Assembly: GCA_034509735.1 (NCBI GenBank)
Contig: JACGWO010000001.1
Coordinates: 36,707,966-36,771,965 of the forward strand
Direction of reading: 5' to 3'
DNA from: Sesamum alatum
Taxonomy: Eukaryota; Streptophyta; Magnoliopsida; Lamiales; Pedaliaceae
Length of the DNA: 64,000 bases
Shown: positions 11,253 through 22,417 of the stretch, in pieces
Layout of the letters: the number at the start of each line of letters is the position of its first letter
How positions within the stretch are numbered: the stretch's first letter is position 1
Made by a program: the position numbers and the translations under genes
Notes under the pieces: model-generated
Databases searched by the model: none
What the model was told of the DNA's origin: nothing
Seen by the model: only the letters and a program-made list of their open reading frames with translations

Positions 11253-13191
11253 TGAAAGATTGTGAATGCGGAAGCGCGGTATAAATTTAAATAACGAAAT
11301 TCAAACATGCTTTTACGAAAAATAAAGAACACATTGAAGAGGTGTTCCCTTGAAGTTCCCGGGTATTCGGTGTATCTCATGAATTAAAAGCATACAAGAA
11401 TCATGGAGGCCATAGGATTAAAGATAAAAGAGGGACGAAAAATAAATCGGAACCTACAGATTGTCGTTTTCGTCTTCAAACCGGTACTCGCGTTGTTCCC
11501 CGATTTGCACCAAATCTCGTATATGAGACTCTCCAAATTGTGACACACAATCCACCTAAGTATCTTGCACGTCGTACTAGCGAATGAACAAGTATTTTTG
11601 AGAGGATGGATCAATCACACGTTATTAGGTTAACGGGGTTAATCCTCCTATGTTCAATTGTTCCAAAAATAAAACAACAAGAAAAACAATTTTCTTGGAG
11701 AGAAAAGAGAGAGAGGGCGGACGAGAGAGGAGAGGGAGAGAAAAGTGTGTGTGTGTGTGTGTGTTTCAAGATTCATCATCCTTCCAAAGCTGAAAGGCTA
11801 GGAGTATTTATAGAGCAGGAGTTTAATCCTCTTCAAACTCCAACTCTAGAAGACTAATTTGATTAGGATTTTGACCTAGTCAAAGTAGTAATTTGACCTA
11901 GTCAAATTAATCCTAGCCATCCATCTCTCCTTTTAATCTCAACCATTAATTTAATTTAATGGAATATTTAAAAACCTATTTAAATATTCCAAAGGGAAAT
12001 AAATAAATATAATCAATATAAATATTTATTCTAGGCCCATTAAATTAGTTTTCTAATAAATCTAATTTATTAGATTAATCCCTTTTATCTAATAAATGGA
12101 ATTAACTCTTTCCAATAAAATCAAGGACCCAATTTAATCATTCCATTTCTCCAAATATTTAATTCTAAATTAAATACTTAATGTGTGTGGATTGTGTGTG
12201 ACTCTTTAGGTTCACCTTTCGGCTAGACTTGGTCAGATTCCTAGAATCCGCCCTTTACCATGGGTGGCCATCTAGCATCGGTCCATGGCACTAGAGACTA
12301 GGTGAATATTCGGGGATGACCATTTAGGCTCTAACAGTACACTTGTCCTTCCGTCTACGGTCTCACCACTTAGGGCCTAGGGCACGGAAAAAATGCAGGT
12401 ACCCATTTTGGACCTAAGTGTCGGTCTATCCTTACTAAACGCTGCAAGGGAAACCTTCCCTTCTGTTCAGTTACTGTGGCCACAGATTTTAGAGACAAGA
12501 CACAGCATATGTTAGACTCAACGGTCAATGGCTTTTGACAGGAGACAGATCCTTTCTTGGAAACTACTGTCACTCTGTACACCGGAGGTGCACTAGACAT
12601 GGCTTATGACTACTCAAGTGCATCTTGGCAATCTCTCACCATATCTAAGATACAACCCCGATATACAGGTAAACGCAGCAATTCCTCAAGTCAAAGGACT
12701 TGACCTGTACTGTTGGAACCGGGAATATACGTCATACCTAGCCGACCCTACTCAAGGTCCTCCGTAAGACTTTTCCTGCGAGTGACCTCAGTCAGCTGCT
12801 CACTAGCAGGCTAACCCATTAACACTGCTTAGACGACCTTCGTCATCCATCGATGAAATACGACAGCAGATGCTTAGTGCAAGTCTCAAAGGGAATCCCG
12901 GTACCCATTTTCGGGATTCCTTGACTTGGAGATTTCCGGACTGATTCGGTAAGACTGATTTCATGGACCTACCTCCAAGCGTAGTCCCAGTCCTCGAAAT
13001 ACGTTTTCAGTCCATGGGCTTTGTTTGCATAGTGAACAGATATGTAATGCAGATAAAGTGAACACAAACAAAGTAATGCCAAATGAATTTCACTTCTTTA
13101 TTCATTAATAATTTATCAAATCCCTGAAATTGTCTAGACATAGGTTACACTTTGCCTGCCAAGATTGGCTACATGGTCATCTATTCTAACA
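11253..13191 (-). repeat. 5' LTR of E3 (group alpha, 1939 bp)
   Basis: Complete LTR, TGTTAGAATAGATGACC at 13191 to ...ATCTTTCA at 11253 on the minus strand. It carries the palindrome CTGTGGCCACAG (12474-12485), W-box cores (11857-11910), TATAAATA (11814-11821) and a (GT)n tract at about 11745-11764 near the expected transcript start. Its right edge meets E4 gag at 13192. Confidence 0.94.
11814..11821 (-). promoter_or_regulatory. TATA box of E3 5' LTR
   Basis: TATAAATA on the minus strand, about 40 bp downstream of the TTGAC cluster at 11857-11910. Confidence 0.65.
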
Positions 13192-13378
13192 CTCATGCCA
13201 TTTCTCGAACGTCAAACGTTCTTCTGGCGTGGACCCCTCCGGTAAGTCGATCGGCGACGGCTCGTCCAAGACGTAGCCTTGGTTCTTGAAATCGAGGACA
13301 ATCCTCAGGTTTCTCAGCCAGTCCGAATAGTTCGTTCCGTTGAATTTATTAGTCTCAACTATCATGGTTAGTGGATTT
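13192..13378 (-). pseudogene. gag: copia gag, N-terminal remnant (E4)
   Basis: Encodes the start of GAG: LETNKFNGTNY-like residues, then the SDWLRNLRIVLDF region, GYVLDEP and LPEGSTPEERLTFEKWHE, where E3 interrupts it. Compared with E6 gag about 30 bp at the 5' end are missing, including the ATG and the leader just before it (the E6 counterpart is near 38210-38240). This copy therefore had no gag start even before the E3 insertion, unless that deletion came later. Confidence 0.82.
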
Positions 13379-13718
13379 GCTAAAGCAGAAATTAGCAGAC
13401 GATGGTAATAATATTATTCAAGTTGATGACTTGGTCTTTTAGTCTTTAACCCACCCACTATTTATACGAAAGTCCGCAACTCTCAAGCGGAGTTTCGGGA
13501 AACCATTTCCTAGTGGGCTCAGGATCCACAAGCGTAATCTCCATGCCCCGCTTTTACGATTCACATGAAGAAGACCTCGTGGGAGATATCCAATATCATT
13601 CTCATCCAATGAGATTCCCAAGATATTTTGCCTCACCTATTCACATGGTTCCGAGGACTCTAAGCGAACCATTTTACTCAGTGTTGGGCTCGACCCATCA
13701 ACCAAATCATGCCTCAAA

Positions 13719-13808
13719 CTGTCGCCCCCCACGAATCGTGAGACAGGGAAACAATGGTGCAACTTTCCCCTAGTCCAAGTGTGCCACGACTTGTGAGACC
13801 ACACTTGG
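13719..13808 (-). promoter_or_regulatory. twin leader hairpins (E4)
   Basis: 13775-13808 has arms CCAAGTGTG and CACACTTGG around GTCTCACAAGTCGTGG. 13719-13754 has arms of the CTGTTTCCC / GGGCGACAG type around a related loop. The arm sequences differ from those of E3, E8 and E11 but still pair. Confidence 0.6.
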
Positions 13809-14751
13809 GTAGTGGTAGCTTCCTCACCACATTGCTGTGGATGGAAGGCTCGAACCGATCAAAATACCTTTTTGATCCATGTCCGTTTTGGGCCTAATAT
13901 CTAATTTGGTCCAACCAAATGAGAGTTTGTGTAGGACCGAGACCTCATCACATTGAGGTGTTTTAGCATGCATAAATATCCAATATTTAAAGCGATAAAT
14001 AAATACGCCGCATGCAGAAAACATAGCATGCCCCTGTTAGGATGATCACAAGCCCAACCTATGCGACCCACTGAGCCCGCAGTGAGTCTATGTTCTGTGT
14101 AGGGTGGTCCTAAATTATTATAATAATAATATACCCATTGTCATTCCAATGGGCCTTGTAGTGCTTCTTGTTTCACGCCTTGATGCTCCTCCTTGGGGTC
14201 TCTGACTCCAAATGCTTGTTAAAATTAAAACCTCACCAATCCTATCTACTTCATTACAACTGGAAGTAATACATTCGCAATAATAAAAACAAGCCTTAAC
14301 ATCATGAGGCTAAAAATACGGGAGATGATAGTCCCAAAAACAAGAGGCACGCAGGCCCCGCCAAACAGAAATTAAATGATCATGCATTAATGCATACACA
14401 AGGTCTAGGGCTCTTGTGATCATCACATGTTGATTCCATCAACACACATACCACAATTATTCCAAATAATCATGCATAAAACCAATGGATATTCCAAATA
14501 TCCAAGTGATGTCCAACATCACAAAAGCATAAATATATAAATAATATGCAAAATTCAAATTTCAAATTTAATAGATATTATAAACAATGGATCCAATGCA
14601 TGTATTAATCCCAAATTAATTAAGCAAATTTAATCTAAGGAATAATCCAATTATTCCAAAATCAAATATGCAAAATTAATACATTTTCAGAATATTGTGC
14701 AGAAAATACAGAAAATCAAATTTTCCAGAAAATATCGAAAAGGGCACAAAA

Positions 14752-15052
14752 CGGCCCAGCCGTTGTGCCTGCCGGCCAGCCGCGCGAACAGGGCATCGCG
14801 CGCACTCCCCATGCCACGCTGGCCTCGGTCGGTAGCAGCCCCTTGCGCAGAGCACGCGCGCGCCTGTGCGCAGCATCCGCACGCACGCGCGCGCCCGCAG
14901 GAATCCGCCTGTGCGCGTTGCTAGCACGCACGCTGGCAGGCATGCCGGCCAGGCCTGTGCGCTGGCGTGAGCTCGCGCGCGCCCAGCAACGCGCCTGCCA
15001 GTTTAGTGACCGGCCGACAGGGGCGGCAGCCAACCGTCGCCGCTGCTGTCCG
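14752..15052 (-). other. GC-rich leader island (E4)
   Basis: About 300 bp rich in GCGCGC and CpG, between AT-rich flanks, about 245 bp downstream of the primer-binding site. Open frames on both strands (14697-14924, 14765-15136, 14716-15033) are Ala/Arg/Cys-rich composition artefacts. Confidence 0.72.
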
Positions 15053-15296
15053 ATTCCAATTTTGTTTTCATGTTTTTCAACATCATTTCAGCACAAAAAC
15101 AGAAATAATAATTCTGAAAATAAGCATGCATATTAGATCCCATCTAATAAAAATAAGCATGCCAAAAGTCCATCAAATTCAAATAATTGAATCATCATAT
15201 TATTCACATATTTATGTAACCTAACATGTCATTAAAGCCATAAAAGCAAGTAGATCATGCGAAGCACATAGATCTATGCCCCTTACATCGAATCGA

Positions 15297-15308
15297 GCTC
15301 TGATACCA
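15297..15308 (-). other. primer-binding site (E4)
   Basis: TGGTATCAGAGC on the minus strand, two bases inside the LTR end at 15311. It matches initiator-Met tRNA; the next bases (TCG) diverge from the usual CCC. Confidence 0.88.
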
Positions 15309-15310
15309 CT

Positions 15311-18300
15311 TGAAGGACAAGAGGATCCGCACGGAAGCGCGAGCGGAAGCGAGAAAGCGTGTAATGTGTGTAAATTTAAATCCAATTTAAATAAACGTGT
15401 CCCAAGGGGTGTACACTTGAGTGCTCAACCGGGCGTTCGATGTAGGATGTGTAAATATTAAATCATAAATAAAAAACATAGGGCATAGATAGATTGTAAA
15501 TCAACCAAAGCATAATAAAACCGTTACCTTTGATGATCTACGTGCACGCGGCTACTTGCGTTGTTCCTTTTCCGGAATGCTCACGAAATCCAAATGTATG
15601 AATTCTCCAAAGGTGATCCACACCACACCGAAAGAAACGTACGTTCTCCTTTGCTAGAAGAAAATGGGTTTAATGAAGGAATCTGTTTAAGAGAAGAACA
15701 CTATGAATTAGTGTTCTCTTAAGCCTACTTTGTTCTTCCTCTTGATTCAAAACTAAGTGAAGAACACAAGTAGAAAATGGGAGAGATGGCCGAGAGTTGA
15801 GAGAGAGGAGAGGACCGAAAATTGTAATTCTTTTTCCTAGAAAAAGATGAATTATGATTCACATATGCTTGGTGTTGTATATTCTCATATATATACATAA
15901 TTAATGTTATTATTGGAATGTGTCTAGGTTCATCCAAGGATGTCTAGATTCATTCCAATCAATCACCATAAATTCTTCAATCAAGCCTACCAAATATTAT
16001 GGTATAATAAAATCATACCAAAAGGGAAGGGCTTGATTGGAGTTGATTTGTCTCTTTCCAAAATAGACATGTCAACATACAACCTTGCATGAAACATGAC
16101 TGATTTTGCTTCCTCCAAAGGAGCATTTCGGCCATGTCTAATTATGGCGAACCCAACATTAAATCCAATTTAATGTCCACTTAAATTATTCCCGTTGATC
16201 TTCTAATCCAATTAAAAGATCCATCGTCTCAACGTCTCAACTTTTCATATGTAATCGATTTCCAATTTACCAATTAAACGAAGGACCGATACAATATCGG
16301 CCCGCCCATCCAATGGACTTTCCCTTAAGTAATCCAATTACTTGTTTATCCTTCGAGATTGACTCCAAGTCAATCTCTCAACCTCCTCGGTGATTTGTGT
16401 GTGACCCTTTAGGTTCACCCTCAGCTAGACTTGGGCCCGTGTCCCACAAGGGCCCGTTACCATGGGTGGCCGTCTAGCAACGGTCCATGGCACTTGAGAC
16501 ATGCACTAAGGATCTGTCTCCTGTCAAAAGGTATTGACAGTTGAGTCTCACAAATGCTCTGTGTCTTGTCCCTAAAATCTGTGGCCACAGTAACTGAACA
16601 AAAGGGAAGGTTTCCCTTTGTGGCGTTTAGTAATGGACAGACCGACACTTACGTCCAAAACGGGTACCTGCATTATCTGTGCCCTAGACCCTAAATGGTG
16701 AGACTGTAGACGGAAGGATAGATGTACTGTAGAACCTAAATGTTCATCCCCGTCTCTAGTGCCATGGACCGTTGCTAGATGGCCAACCATGGTAACGGGT
16801 GGATTCTAGAAATCCAACCAAGTCTAGCTGAAGGTGAACCTAAAGAGTCTCACACAATCCGCACACATAAAGTATTTAAGTTAAAATTAAATATTTGGAG
16901 AAATGGAGCGATTAAATTTGATTTAATCGGGTCCTTATTTTCTTGGAAAAAAAATTAATTCCTTTCATTAGATAAAAGGGATTTATCTAATAAATTAGAT
17001 TTATTAGAAAATTAATTTAATGAGCTTGGAATAAATATTTAGATTTAATATATATTTATGTATTGCCCTTGGAATATTTAAATAGAATTTTAATATTCCA
17101 TCAAATTAAATTAATGGTTGAGATTAAAAGGGAGAGATCTATGGTTAATATTGGTTTGACCAAAAGAATCTATGGTCAAATCCTAGTTGTGCAGGAGACT
17201 TCAAAGTGTAGGAACTTGAAGAGGAAAAGGATTCCTCTTCAATAAATACTCCTTAGCACACACATTGGAGATGATGATTCTTGAAACATACACACACACA
17301 TACTCGTGTGCTCTCTGTCTCCCTCTCGGCCGTATCTCTCTCTCTCATTCCAAGAAAATACTTTCTTGTTCTTTTATTTTAACAATTGAACAAAATGAGG
17401 ATTGATCTCGTTAAACTAATAACGTTTGATCAATTCGTCCTCCCCAAATAATACTTGTTCTTTCGCTAGCACGAAGTTCAAGATACGTGGGCGGATTGCG
17501 TGCCATGAATTAGAGGGTCTCCTACACGAGATCTTGGAGCAAATCGGGGAACAATGGGAGTACCGGTTAGAAGACGAAAATGACAATCGGTAGGTTCTCG
17601 GTTTACATTTTTCGTCCTCTTTTATTTTAGAATCCTATGGCCTCTATGATTGCTATGTATGTTTTATTGTTCATGAGATACACCGAACGGCCGGGAGTTT
17701 CAAGGGTACACCTCTTGAACGTGTTTATTTTTAATATGTATTTATGCATGTTTTAAATTCTTGAAATTTAAATTATACCGCGCTTCCGCATTCGCGTTAC
17801 TGCCGGGACGATCCACACGCATATCCAAGGCTTTCAATACCTCTGTCACATATTGACAGGGGACGGATCCTCTTTTTGGAATCGATCATCCTCGCTACAC
17901 ATTCCGACTGCAGTGGACAAGCCTTATGGTAATCATCTTACAGAATGATCACCTCTCGCCAGATCCAAGATACAACCGTCCTGTGCACGCGACTGCCATG
18001 ATCCCTCAAGTCTGAAGATTATTCCCGTACTATCAGAACCGGGGAAAGACAATCATATCGACCAATCCTTCAAAGGCTTCCATATGATGATCCCCGCGAG
18101 TCAGTCCAGTCGGCTCGGGCCCAGTCGACCAACCCATCAAGATCGTGTAGGCGTCCCACGCCTGTCGTCGACGAAACACGGCACTCATCCAATGAACACG
18201 ACTCTTGATGCATGTCTCAGTAGGACTCTTGATGCCCTGTCTCGAGGCCCTCAACTTGGAACGTTTTAGACCCAACTCTAAATCAGTTGGTTTCATGACC

Positions 18301-18531
18301 ACCATCCAATGCGTGGCCCAACTGTACGAGTTGTTAATCGTGGTCTGTGGGCTTTGTTGCGATATAAGTAAAACACAATTTTAACAAATGTGAAATGATC
18401 ACAACAAAGTAAGGACCAGAAGTGACGAATACTCATTTTATTCATCACATAATAATATTACATTTACATCGAGTTGTATAATAGGTTACAAATCGCCAAA
18501 CCTATTGGCTTTCTGGTCACCTATTCTAACA
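15311..18531 (-). repeat. 5' LTR of E4 (group beta, interrupted)
   Basis: Group-beta LTR, TGTTAGAATAGGTGACC at 18531 to ...CTTGTCCTTCA at 15311 (minus strand). The beta sequence is split: 15311 to about 16499 and 17837-18531. Between them lies part of a plus-strand group-alpha LTR (E16), and about 230-240 bp of beta sequence around the split are missing. TATATATA is at 15888-15895. It is longer than the usual 2.2 kb only because of the insertion. Confidence 0.85.
16500..17836 (+). mobile_element. E16: damaged group-alpha solo LTR
   Basis: Plus-strand alpha LTR ending ...AAGGCTTTCA at 17836 with intact conserved core, TTGAC cores and U5. Its first ~200 bp are missing. A further internal deletion joins ...GCACTAAG to GATCTGTCTCC near 16511. 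Loss of the LTR 5' end together with flanking beta sequence shows a deletion across the left junction, probably at the shared GAGAC near 16496. No target duplication can be read. Confidence 0.8.
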
Positions 18532-19402
18532 CCGTTTACACCCTACGGGTTTTACCCCTTTCGGTGGGTCCACTAGGGTCCAAACCTGGTTTGCACCCAT
18601 CGACTCCATTTCGAATATCATGGCCTCAAGCTACTTATCTGAATCAATGTCCGACATCACTTCTCCATACGTCTTTAGATCATTATCCAACTGACTAGTC
18701 AGGCACATAAATCTGTACCTATCAGGTGGTTGGGCTACTCTGGTCGACCTACGAAAGAGTGAAATATTATCAGTGGGAACTACTGGCTCAGATGTCATTA
18801 TCGTCTCATGGGGTACCCTTTTCAATGGAAAACCCTTTTCAAAGAACACTATGTTTTGCGATACAAACACCTTTTGCTCGAAGGGATCATAGAAATAATA
18901 CCCCGCAGTTTCTTTTTGATATCCGACGAACCTACATAAACTAAATCTGGAGTCGAGTTTATCTTCCACTAATCTCTTGACATATGCGGGGTAACCCCAC
19001 ACTTTCAAGTATTTATAGGACGGAGGCTTGCCATGCCACATCTCATATGTCGTCTGGGATATCTTCTTAGATGGCGCCAAGTTCAAAAGTTTGCCGCCGT
19101 CTCAGAGGAGCATATCCCAGAAGGATACGGGGAGTTCGGTAAAACGCATCATGGATCGGACCATGTCCAACAAGGTCCTATTCCTCCGTTCAGACACACC
19201 ATTCAACTGTGGTGTTCCAGGGGGAGTCCATTGAGAGAGAATTCCATTCTCATTTACATAACAGTGAATTCGCCAATTTAATACTCTCCACCTCGATCGG
19301 ACCGAAGGGCTTTGATCTTACGACCAGTTTGGTTTTCTACTTCAAGTTTGTATTCCTTAAACCTTCCAAAGGCTTCAGACTTGTACCTCAACAGGTAAAC
19401 AG
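18532..19402 (-). pseudogene. pol: copia pol: integrase C-terminus and RT start (E5)
   Basis: Part of the outermost element E5. Reading right to left: integrase from the RYKSEAFGRFKEY region (19402), SDRGGEY, NGVSERRNR (near 19180), the open stretch LAPSKKISQTTYEMWHGKP ... FVGYQKETAGYYFYDP (19086-18850), the linker, then the RT start PPKGVKPVGCK, where E4 cuts it at 18532. The frame is open from 19086 to 18631, with frameshifts on both sides (for example near 19095 and 19262). The right edge at 19402 is the E6 junction; the same integrase resumes at 42338. Confidence 0.88.
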
Positions 19403-21573
19403 TGAAGGACAAGCAGATCCGCCCGGTAGCGCGAGCGGAAGCGAGAAAAGCGTGGAAAGTGCGTAAATTTAAATCAAATTCAAAATACGCGAATCCCAAG
19501 GGTGTACCCTTGGGTGCTCAACCGGGCGTTCGATGTAGGATGTGTAAATATTAAAACATATATTTAAACACATAGGGCATAGATATACAAATGAAATCAA
19601 TCAAAGCGTAATAAACCGTTACCTTTGATTGTTTAGCGTATGCTCCCGGCTACTAGCGTTGTTCCTTCTCCGGAATGCTCACGAAATCCAAACGTATGGA
19701 TTCTCCAAAGGTGATCCACACCACACCGGAAGAAACACACGTTCTTCTTGCTAGAAAAGAACGGGTTTAGGAAGGAATCGGTTTAAAAGAAGAACACTAT
19801 GAATTAGTGTTCTCTTAAACTTACTTTGTTCTTCTTCTTGATTCAAAATCAAGAGAGGGAGGGAGCACAAAATTTTGAGAGAGAGGAGAGGATTTTTGTC
19901 TTCTCTTTTTCCTAGGAAAAGATGAATAATGAATCACTTATGCTTGGTGTTGTATATTCTAATATATATACATAATTAATATGATTATTGGAATGTGTCT
20001 AGGTTCATCCAAGGATGTCTAGATTCATTCCAATCAATCACCATCAATTTTTCAATCAAGCCTACCAAAATTTATGGTATGATCAAATCATACCAAAAGG
20101 GAAGAGCTTGATTGGAGTTGATTTGTCTCTTTCCAAAAGAGATAAGTCAACATACCACCTAGCATGAAACATGGCTGATTAAGGAAAGAAGTCCAACTTC
20201 TTCCCATTCCAAACTAGGAATTATTTCTCCTCTCGGGTATAATTCAACGGACCGGGTTTTATCGTAATCCAATTACGATGAACCCAATATTAAATCCAAT
20301 TTAATGTCCACTTCAATTATTTCCGTTGATCTTTTAATCCAATTAAAAGATCCAACGTCTCAACATCTCAACTTTCCATATTTAATCGAAAATCCAATTT
20401 ACCGATTAAACGGAAGCCCGATACAATATCGGCCGGTCCATCCAATGGACTTTCCCTTAGGTAATCCAATTACTTATTTTATCCTTCGAGATTGACTCCA
20501 AGTCAATCTCTCAACCCCCTCGGTGATTTGTGTGTGACCCTTTAGGTTCACCCTCAGCTAGACTTGGGCCCGTGTCCCACAAGGGCCCGTTACCATGGGT
20601 GGCCGTCTAGCAACAGTCCATGGCACTAGAGACTAGGTGAATTGGCATGAACATTTAGGCCCCGATTCCGTACGGGTACGATCCTTCCTTCTACCATCTC
20701 CCGGCCTTAGTCTAGGGTATGGAATTGGGCGTCGGTTCCCATCCTTGACTAGGCATCTATGCTAATACTCAAGACCACGTATGCTTCATTGCGTCGACAC
20801 AGGAAACCATTCCCTGTTCGACCAACCACTGTGGCCACAGCTTCAAACAGCATGTACGTGTCTCCGAGTGCATAGGAGATACCTCTGTCATATACTGACA
20901 AGGGACGGATCCTCTTCTTGGAATCCACCATCCTCGCTACACATTCTGACTGCACTGGACAAGGCTTATAATGATCATCTTACAGAATGATCACCTCTCG
21001 CCAGATCCAAGATACAGCCGTCCAGTGCACGTGACTGCCATGATTCCTCAAGTTTGAGGATTACTCCCGTACTATCGGAACCGGGGAAAACCAATCATAC
21101 CGACAAAGCCTCCAAGGCTTCCGTATGATGATCCCCGCGAGTCAGTCCAGTCGGCTCGACCCCAGTCGACCAACCCATCAAGATCGTGTAGGCGTCCCAC
21201 GCCTGTCGCCGATGAAACACGACACTCATCCAATGAACACGACTCTTGACGCAAGTCTCAATAGGACTCTCAATGCCCTGTCTCGAGGTCATCGACTTGG
21301 AATGTTTCAGACCCAACTCTTAATCAGTTGGTTTCATGACCACCATCCAATGCGTGGCCCAACTTCACGAGTTGTTATCCATGGTCTGTGGGCTTTGTTG
21401 CGATATAAGTTAAACACCATTTTAACAAATGTAAGATGAGCGCAACAAAGAAGGTACCATTGGTGACGAATACTCATCTTATTCATCACATAATAATATT
21501 ACATTCACATCAACTTGTCGGATAGGTTTACAAATTGCCAAACCTATTGGCTTTCTGGTCACCTATTCCAACA
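19403..21573 (-). repeat. 3' LTR of E6 (group beta, 2171 bp)
   Basis: TGTTGGAATAGGTGACC at 21573 to CTTGTCCTTCA at 19403 on the minus strand. Compared with the 5' LTR it lacks about 37 bp near 20180 (the counterpart of roughly 40905-40945), a change that must postdate insertion. It contains the palindrome CTGTGGCCACAG (20829-20840) and the hairpin at 19495-19514. Confidence 0.95.
19495..19514 (-). promoter_or_regulatory. LTR 3'-end hairpin (E6 3' LTR)
   Basis: CCCAAGGG-loop-CCCTTGGG, an 8-bp perfect stem with a 4-base loop (TACA in transcript sense). Confidence 0.65.
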
Positions 21574-21585
21574 ATCTCCCACTTG
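21574..21585 (-). other. polypurine tract (E6)
   Basis: CAAGTGGGAGAT on the minus strand, directly against the 3' LTR. Confidence 0.87.
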
Positions 21586-21587
21586 AC

Positions 21588-22417
21588 CTAAAGCCAATCA
21601 CCCATTGACCTCGAACCTCTTATTCAGATGGTGAGTATGGGCAACTTGCGACATGGGCTTAGCAAGTGGATCTGCTATGTTTTCTGCGGAGCTGACTCAG
21701 TCCAACCGAACGTCACTCATGCTATCCATCTCTCTAAGAGATGGTAGCTTCTAAGAATATGCTTGGATCGTGATGAGATCTCGGTTCCTTTGCTAGTGCT
21801 ATCGCCCTGTTGTTATCATAAAATATAAATACAGGCTTAGCAATGCTAGGTACTACATCCAACCCTTGGATGTAGCTCATCAACCGAACCACTCCTCAGC
21901 GGCTTCCAAAGCCGCTATGTATTCAAAACTCTATGGTGGAGTCCGCCGTGGTAGCCTACTTGGAACTCTTCCAAGTAACCACGCCACCATTTAGTCTAAA
22001 TACAAAACCATACTGAGACTTGGCATCATCGTCATTCGACTGGAAGCTAGCGTCGCTATAGCCTTCCAGTATCAACCCTCCACCGCCGTAGATCAAGAAC
22101 ATGCCTTTAGTCCTTTTCAGGTACTTTAGGATAGTCTTGACTGCACTCTAGTGATATCGGCTTGTTACGCTCAAAGCGAAAGCCACATCAGGTCTAGTGC
22201 ACTGAACAACATACTGTATGCTGCCTACGGCTGAAGCATAGGGGATGTCCAACATCCTTTTAAGCTCCTCATCAGTCTTAGGAGACTGCTTCTTGGATAA
22301 CTTAATTCCATGCCTCATAGGAAGGAATCCTCATTTTGAGTTCTCCATCTTGAATCTCTTCAAGACTTTCTCAATGTACGAGGACTGGGCCATTCCTAAC
22401 ATCCTTCTAGATCTATC
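21588..22417 (-). pseudogene. pol: copia pol: RT end and RNase H (E6)
   Basis: Continuation of E6 RT after solo LTR E7: DRSRRMLGMAQSSYIEKVLKR-like residues, then the KKQSPKTDEEL and IPYASAVGSIQY segments, followed by RNase H with [28 protein letters not shown]. The RNase H half is riddled with stops and shifts (stops near 22330, 22145, 21960 and 21925; shifts near 21770), so no frame exceeds about 70 codons. The left end runs into the polypurine tract. Non-functional. Confidence 0.82.

Larger units (their letters stand above)
4202..13191 (-). mobile_element. E3: copia retrotransposon (minus strand)
   Basis: Nearly whole element read right to left: 5' LTR 11253-13191, primer-binding site 11238-11251, leader 9169-11237, gag-pol 9168-5115, polypurine tract 5100-5111, 3' LTR 4202-5099 and leftwards. 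The 3' LTR is interrupted at 4201 by E2, so its outer end is outside the window. E3 sits inside the gag of E4, with right flank CTCAT. All coding domains are recognisable and in order, but several frameshifts and stops make the copy non-autonomous. Confidence 0.93.
13379..15296 (-). other. untranslated leader of E4
   Basis: About 1.9 kb, AT-rich, collinear with the leader of E6 (38218-40113). It contains the GC-rich island (14752-15052), the conserved block near 14040-14100 and the twin hairpins (13719-13808). No coding sequence is recognised. Confidence 0.75.
13192..18531 (-). mobile_element. E4: copia retrotransposon, 5' part
   Basis: 5' part of a minus-strand element: 5' LTR 15311-18531 (carrying a later LTR insertion), primer-binding site 15297-15308, leader 13379-15296, and the first gag codons 13378-13192, where E3 cuts it. 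Its pol and 3' LTR must lie left of the window. It sits in the RT of E5: the sequence resuming at 18532 is E5 RT at the GCKW motif. Right flank is CCGTT; the partner duplication is not in view. Confidence 0.9.
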
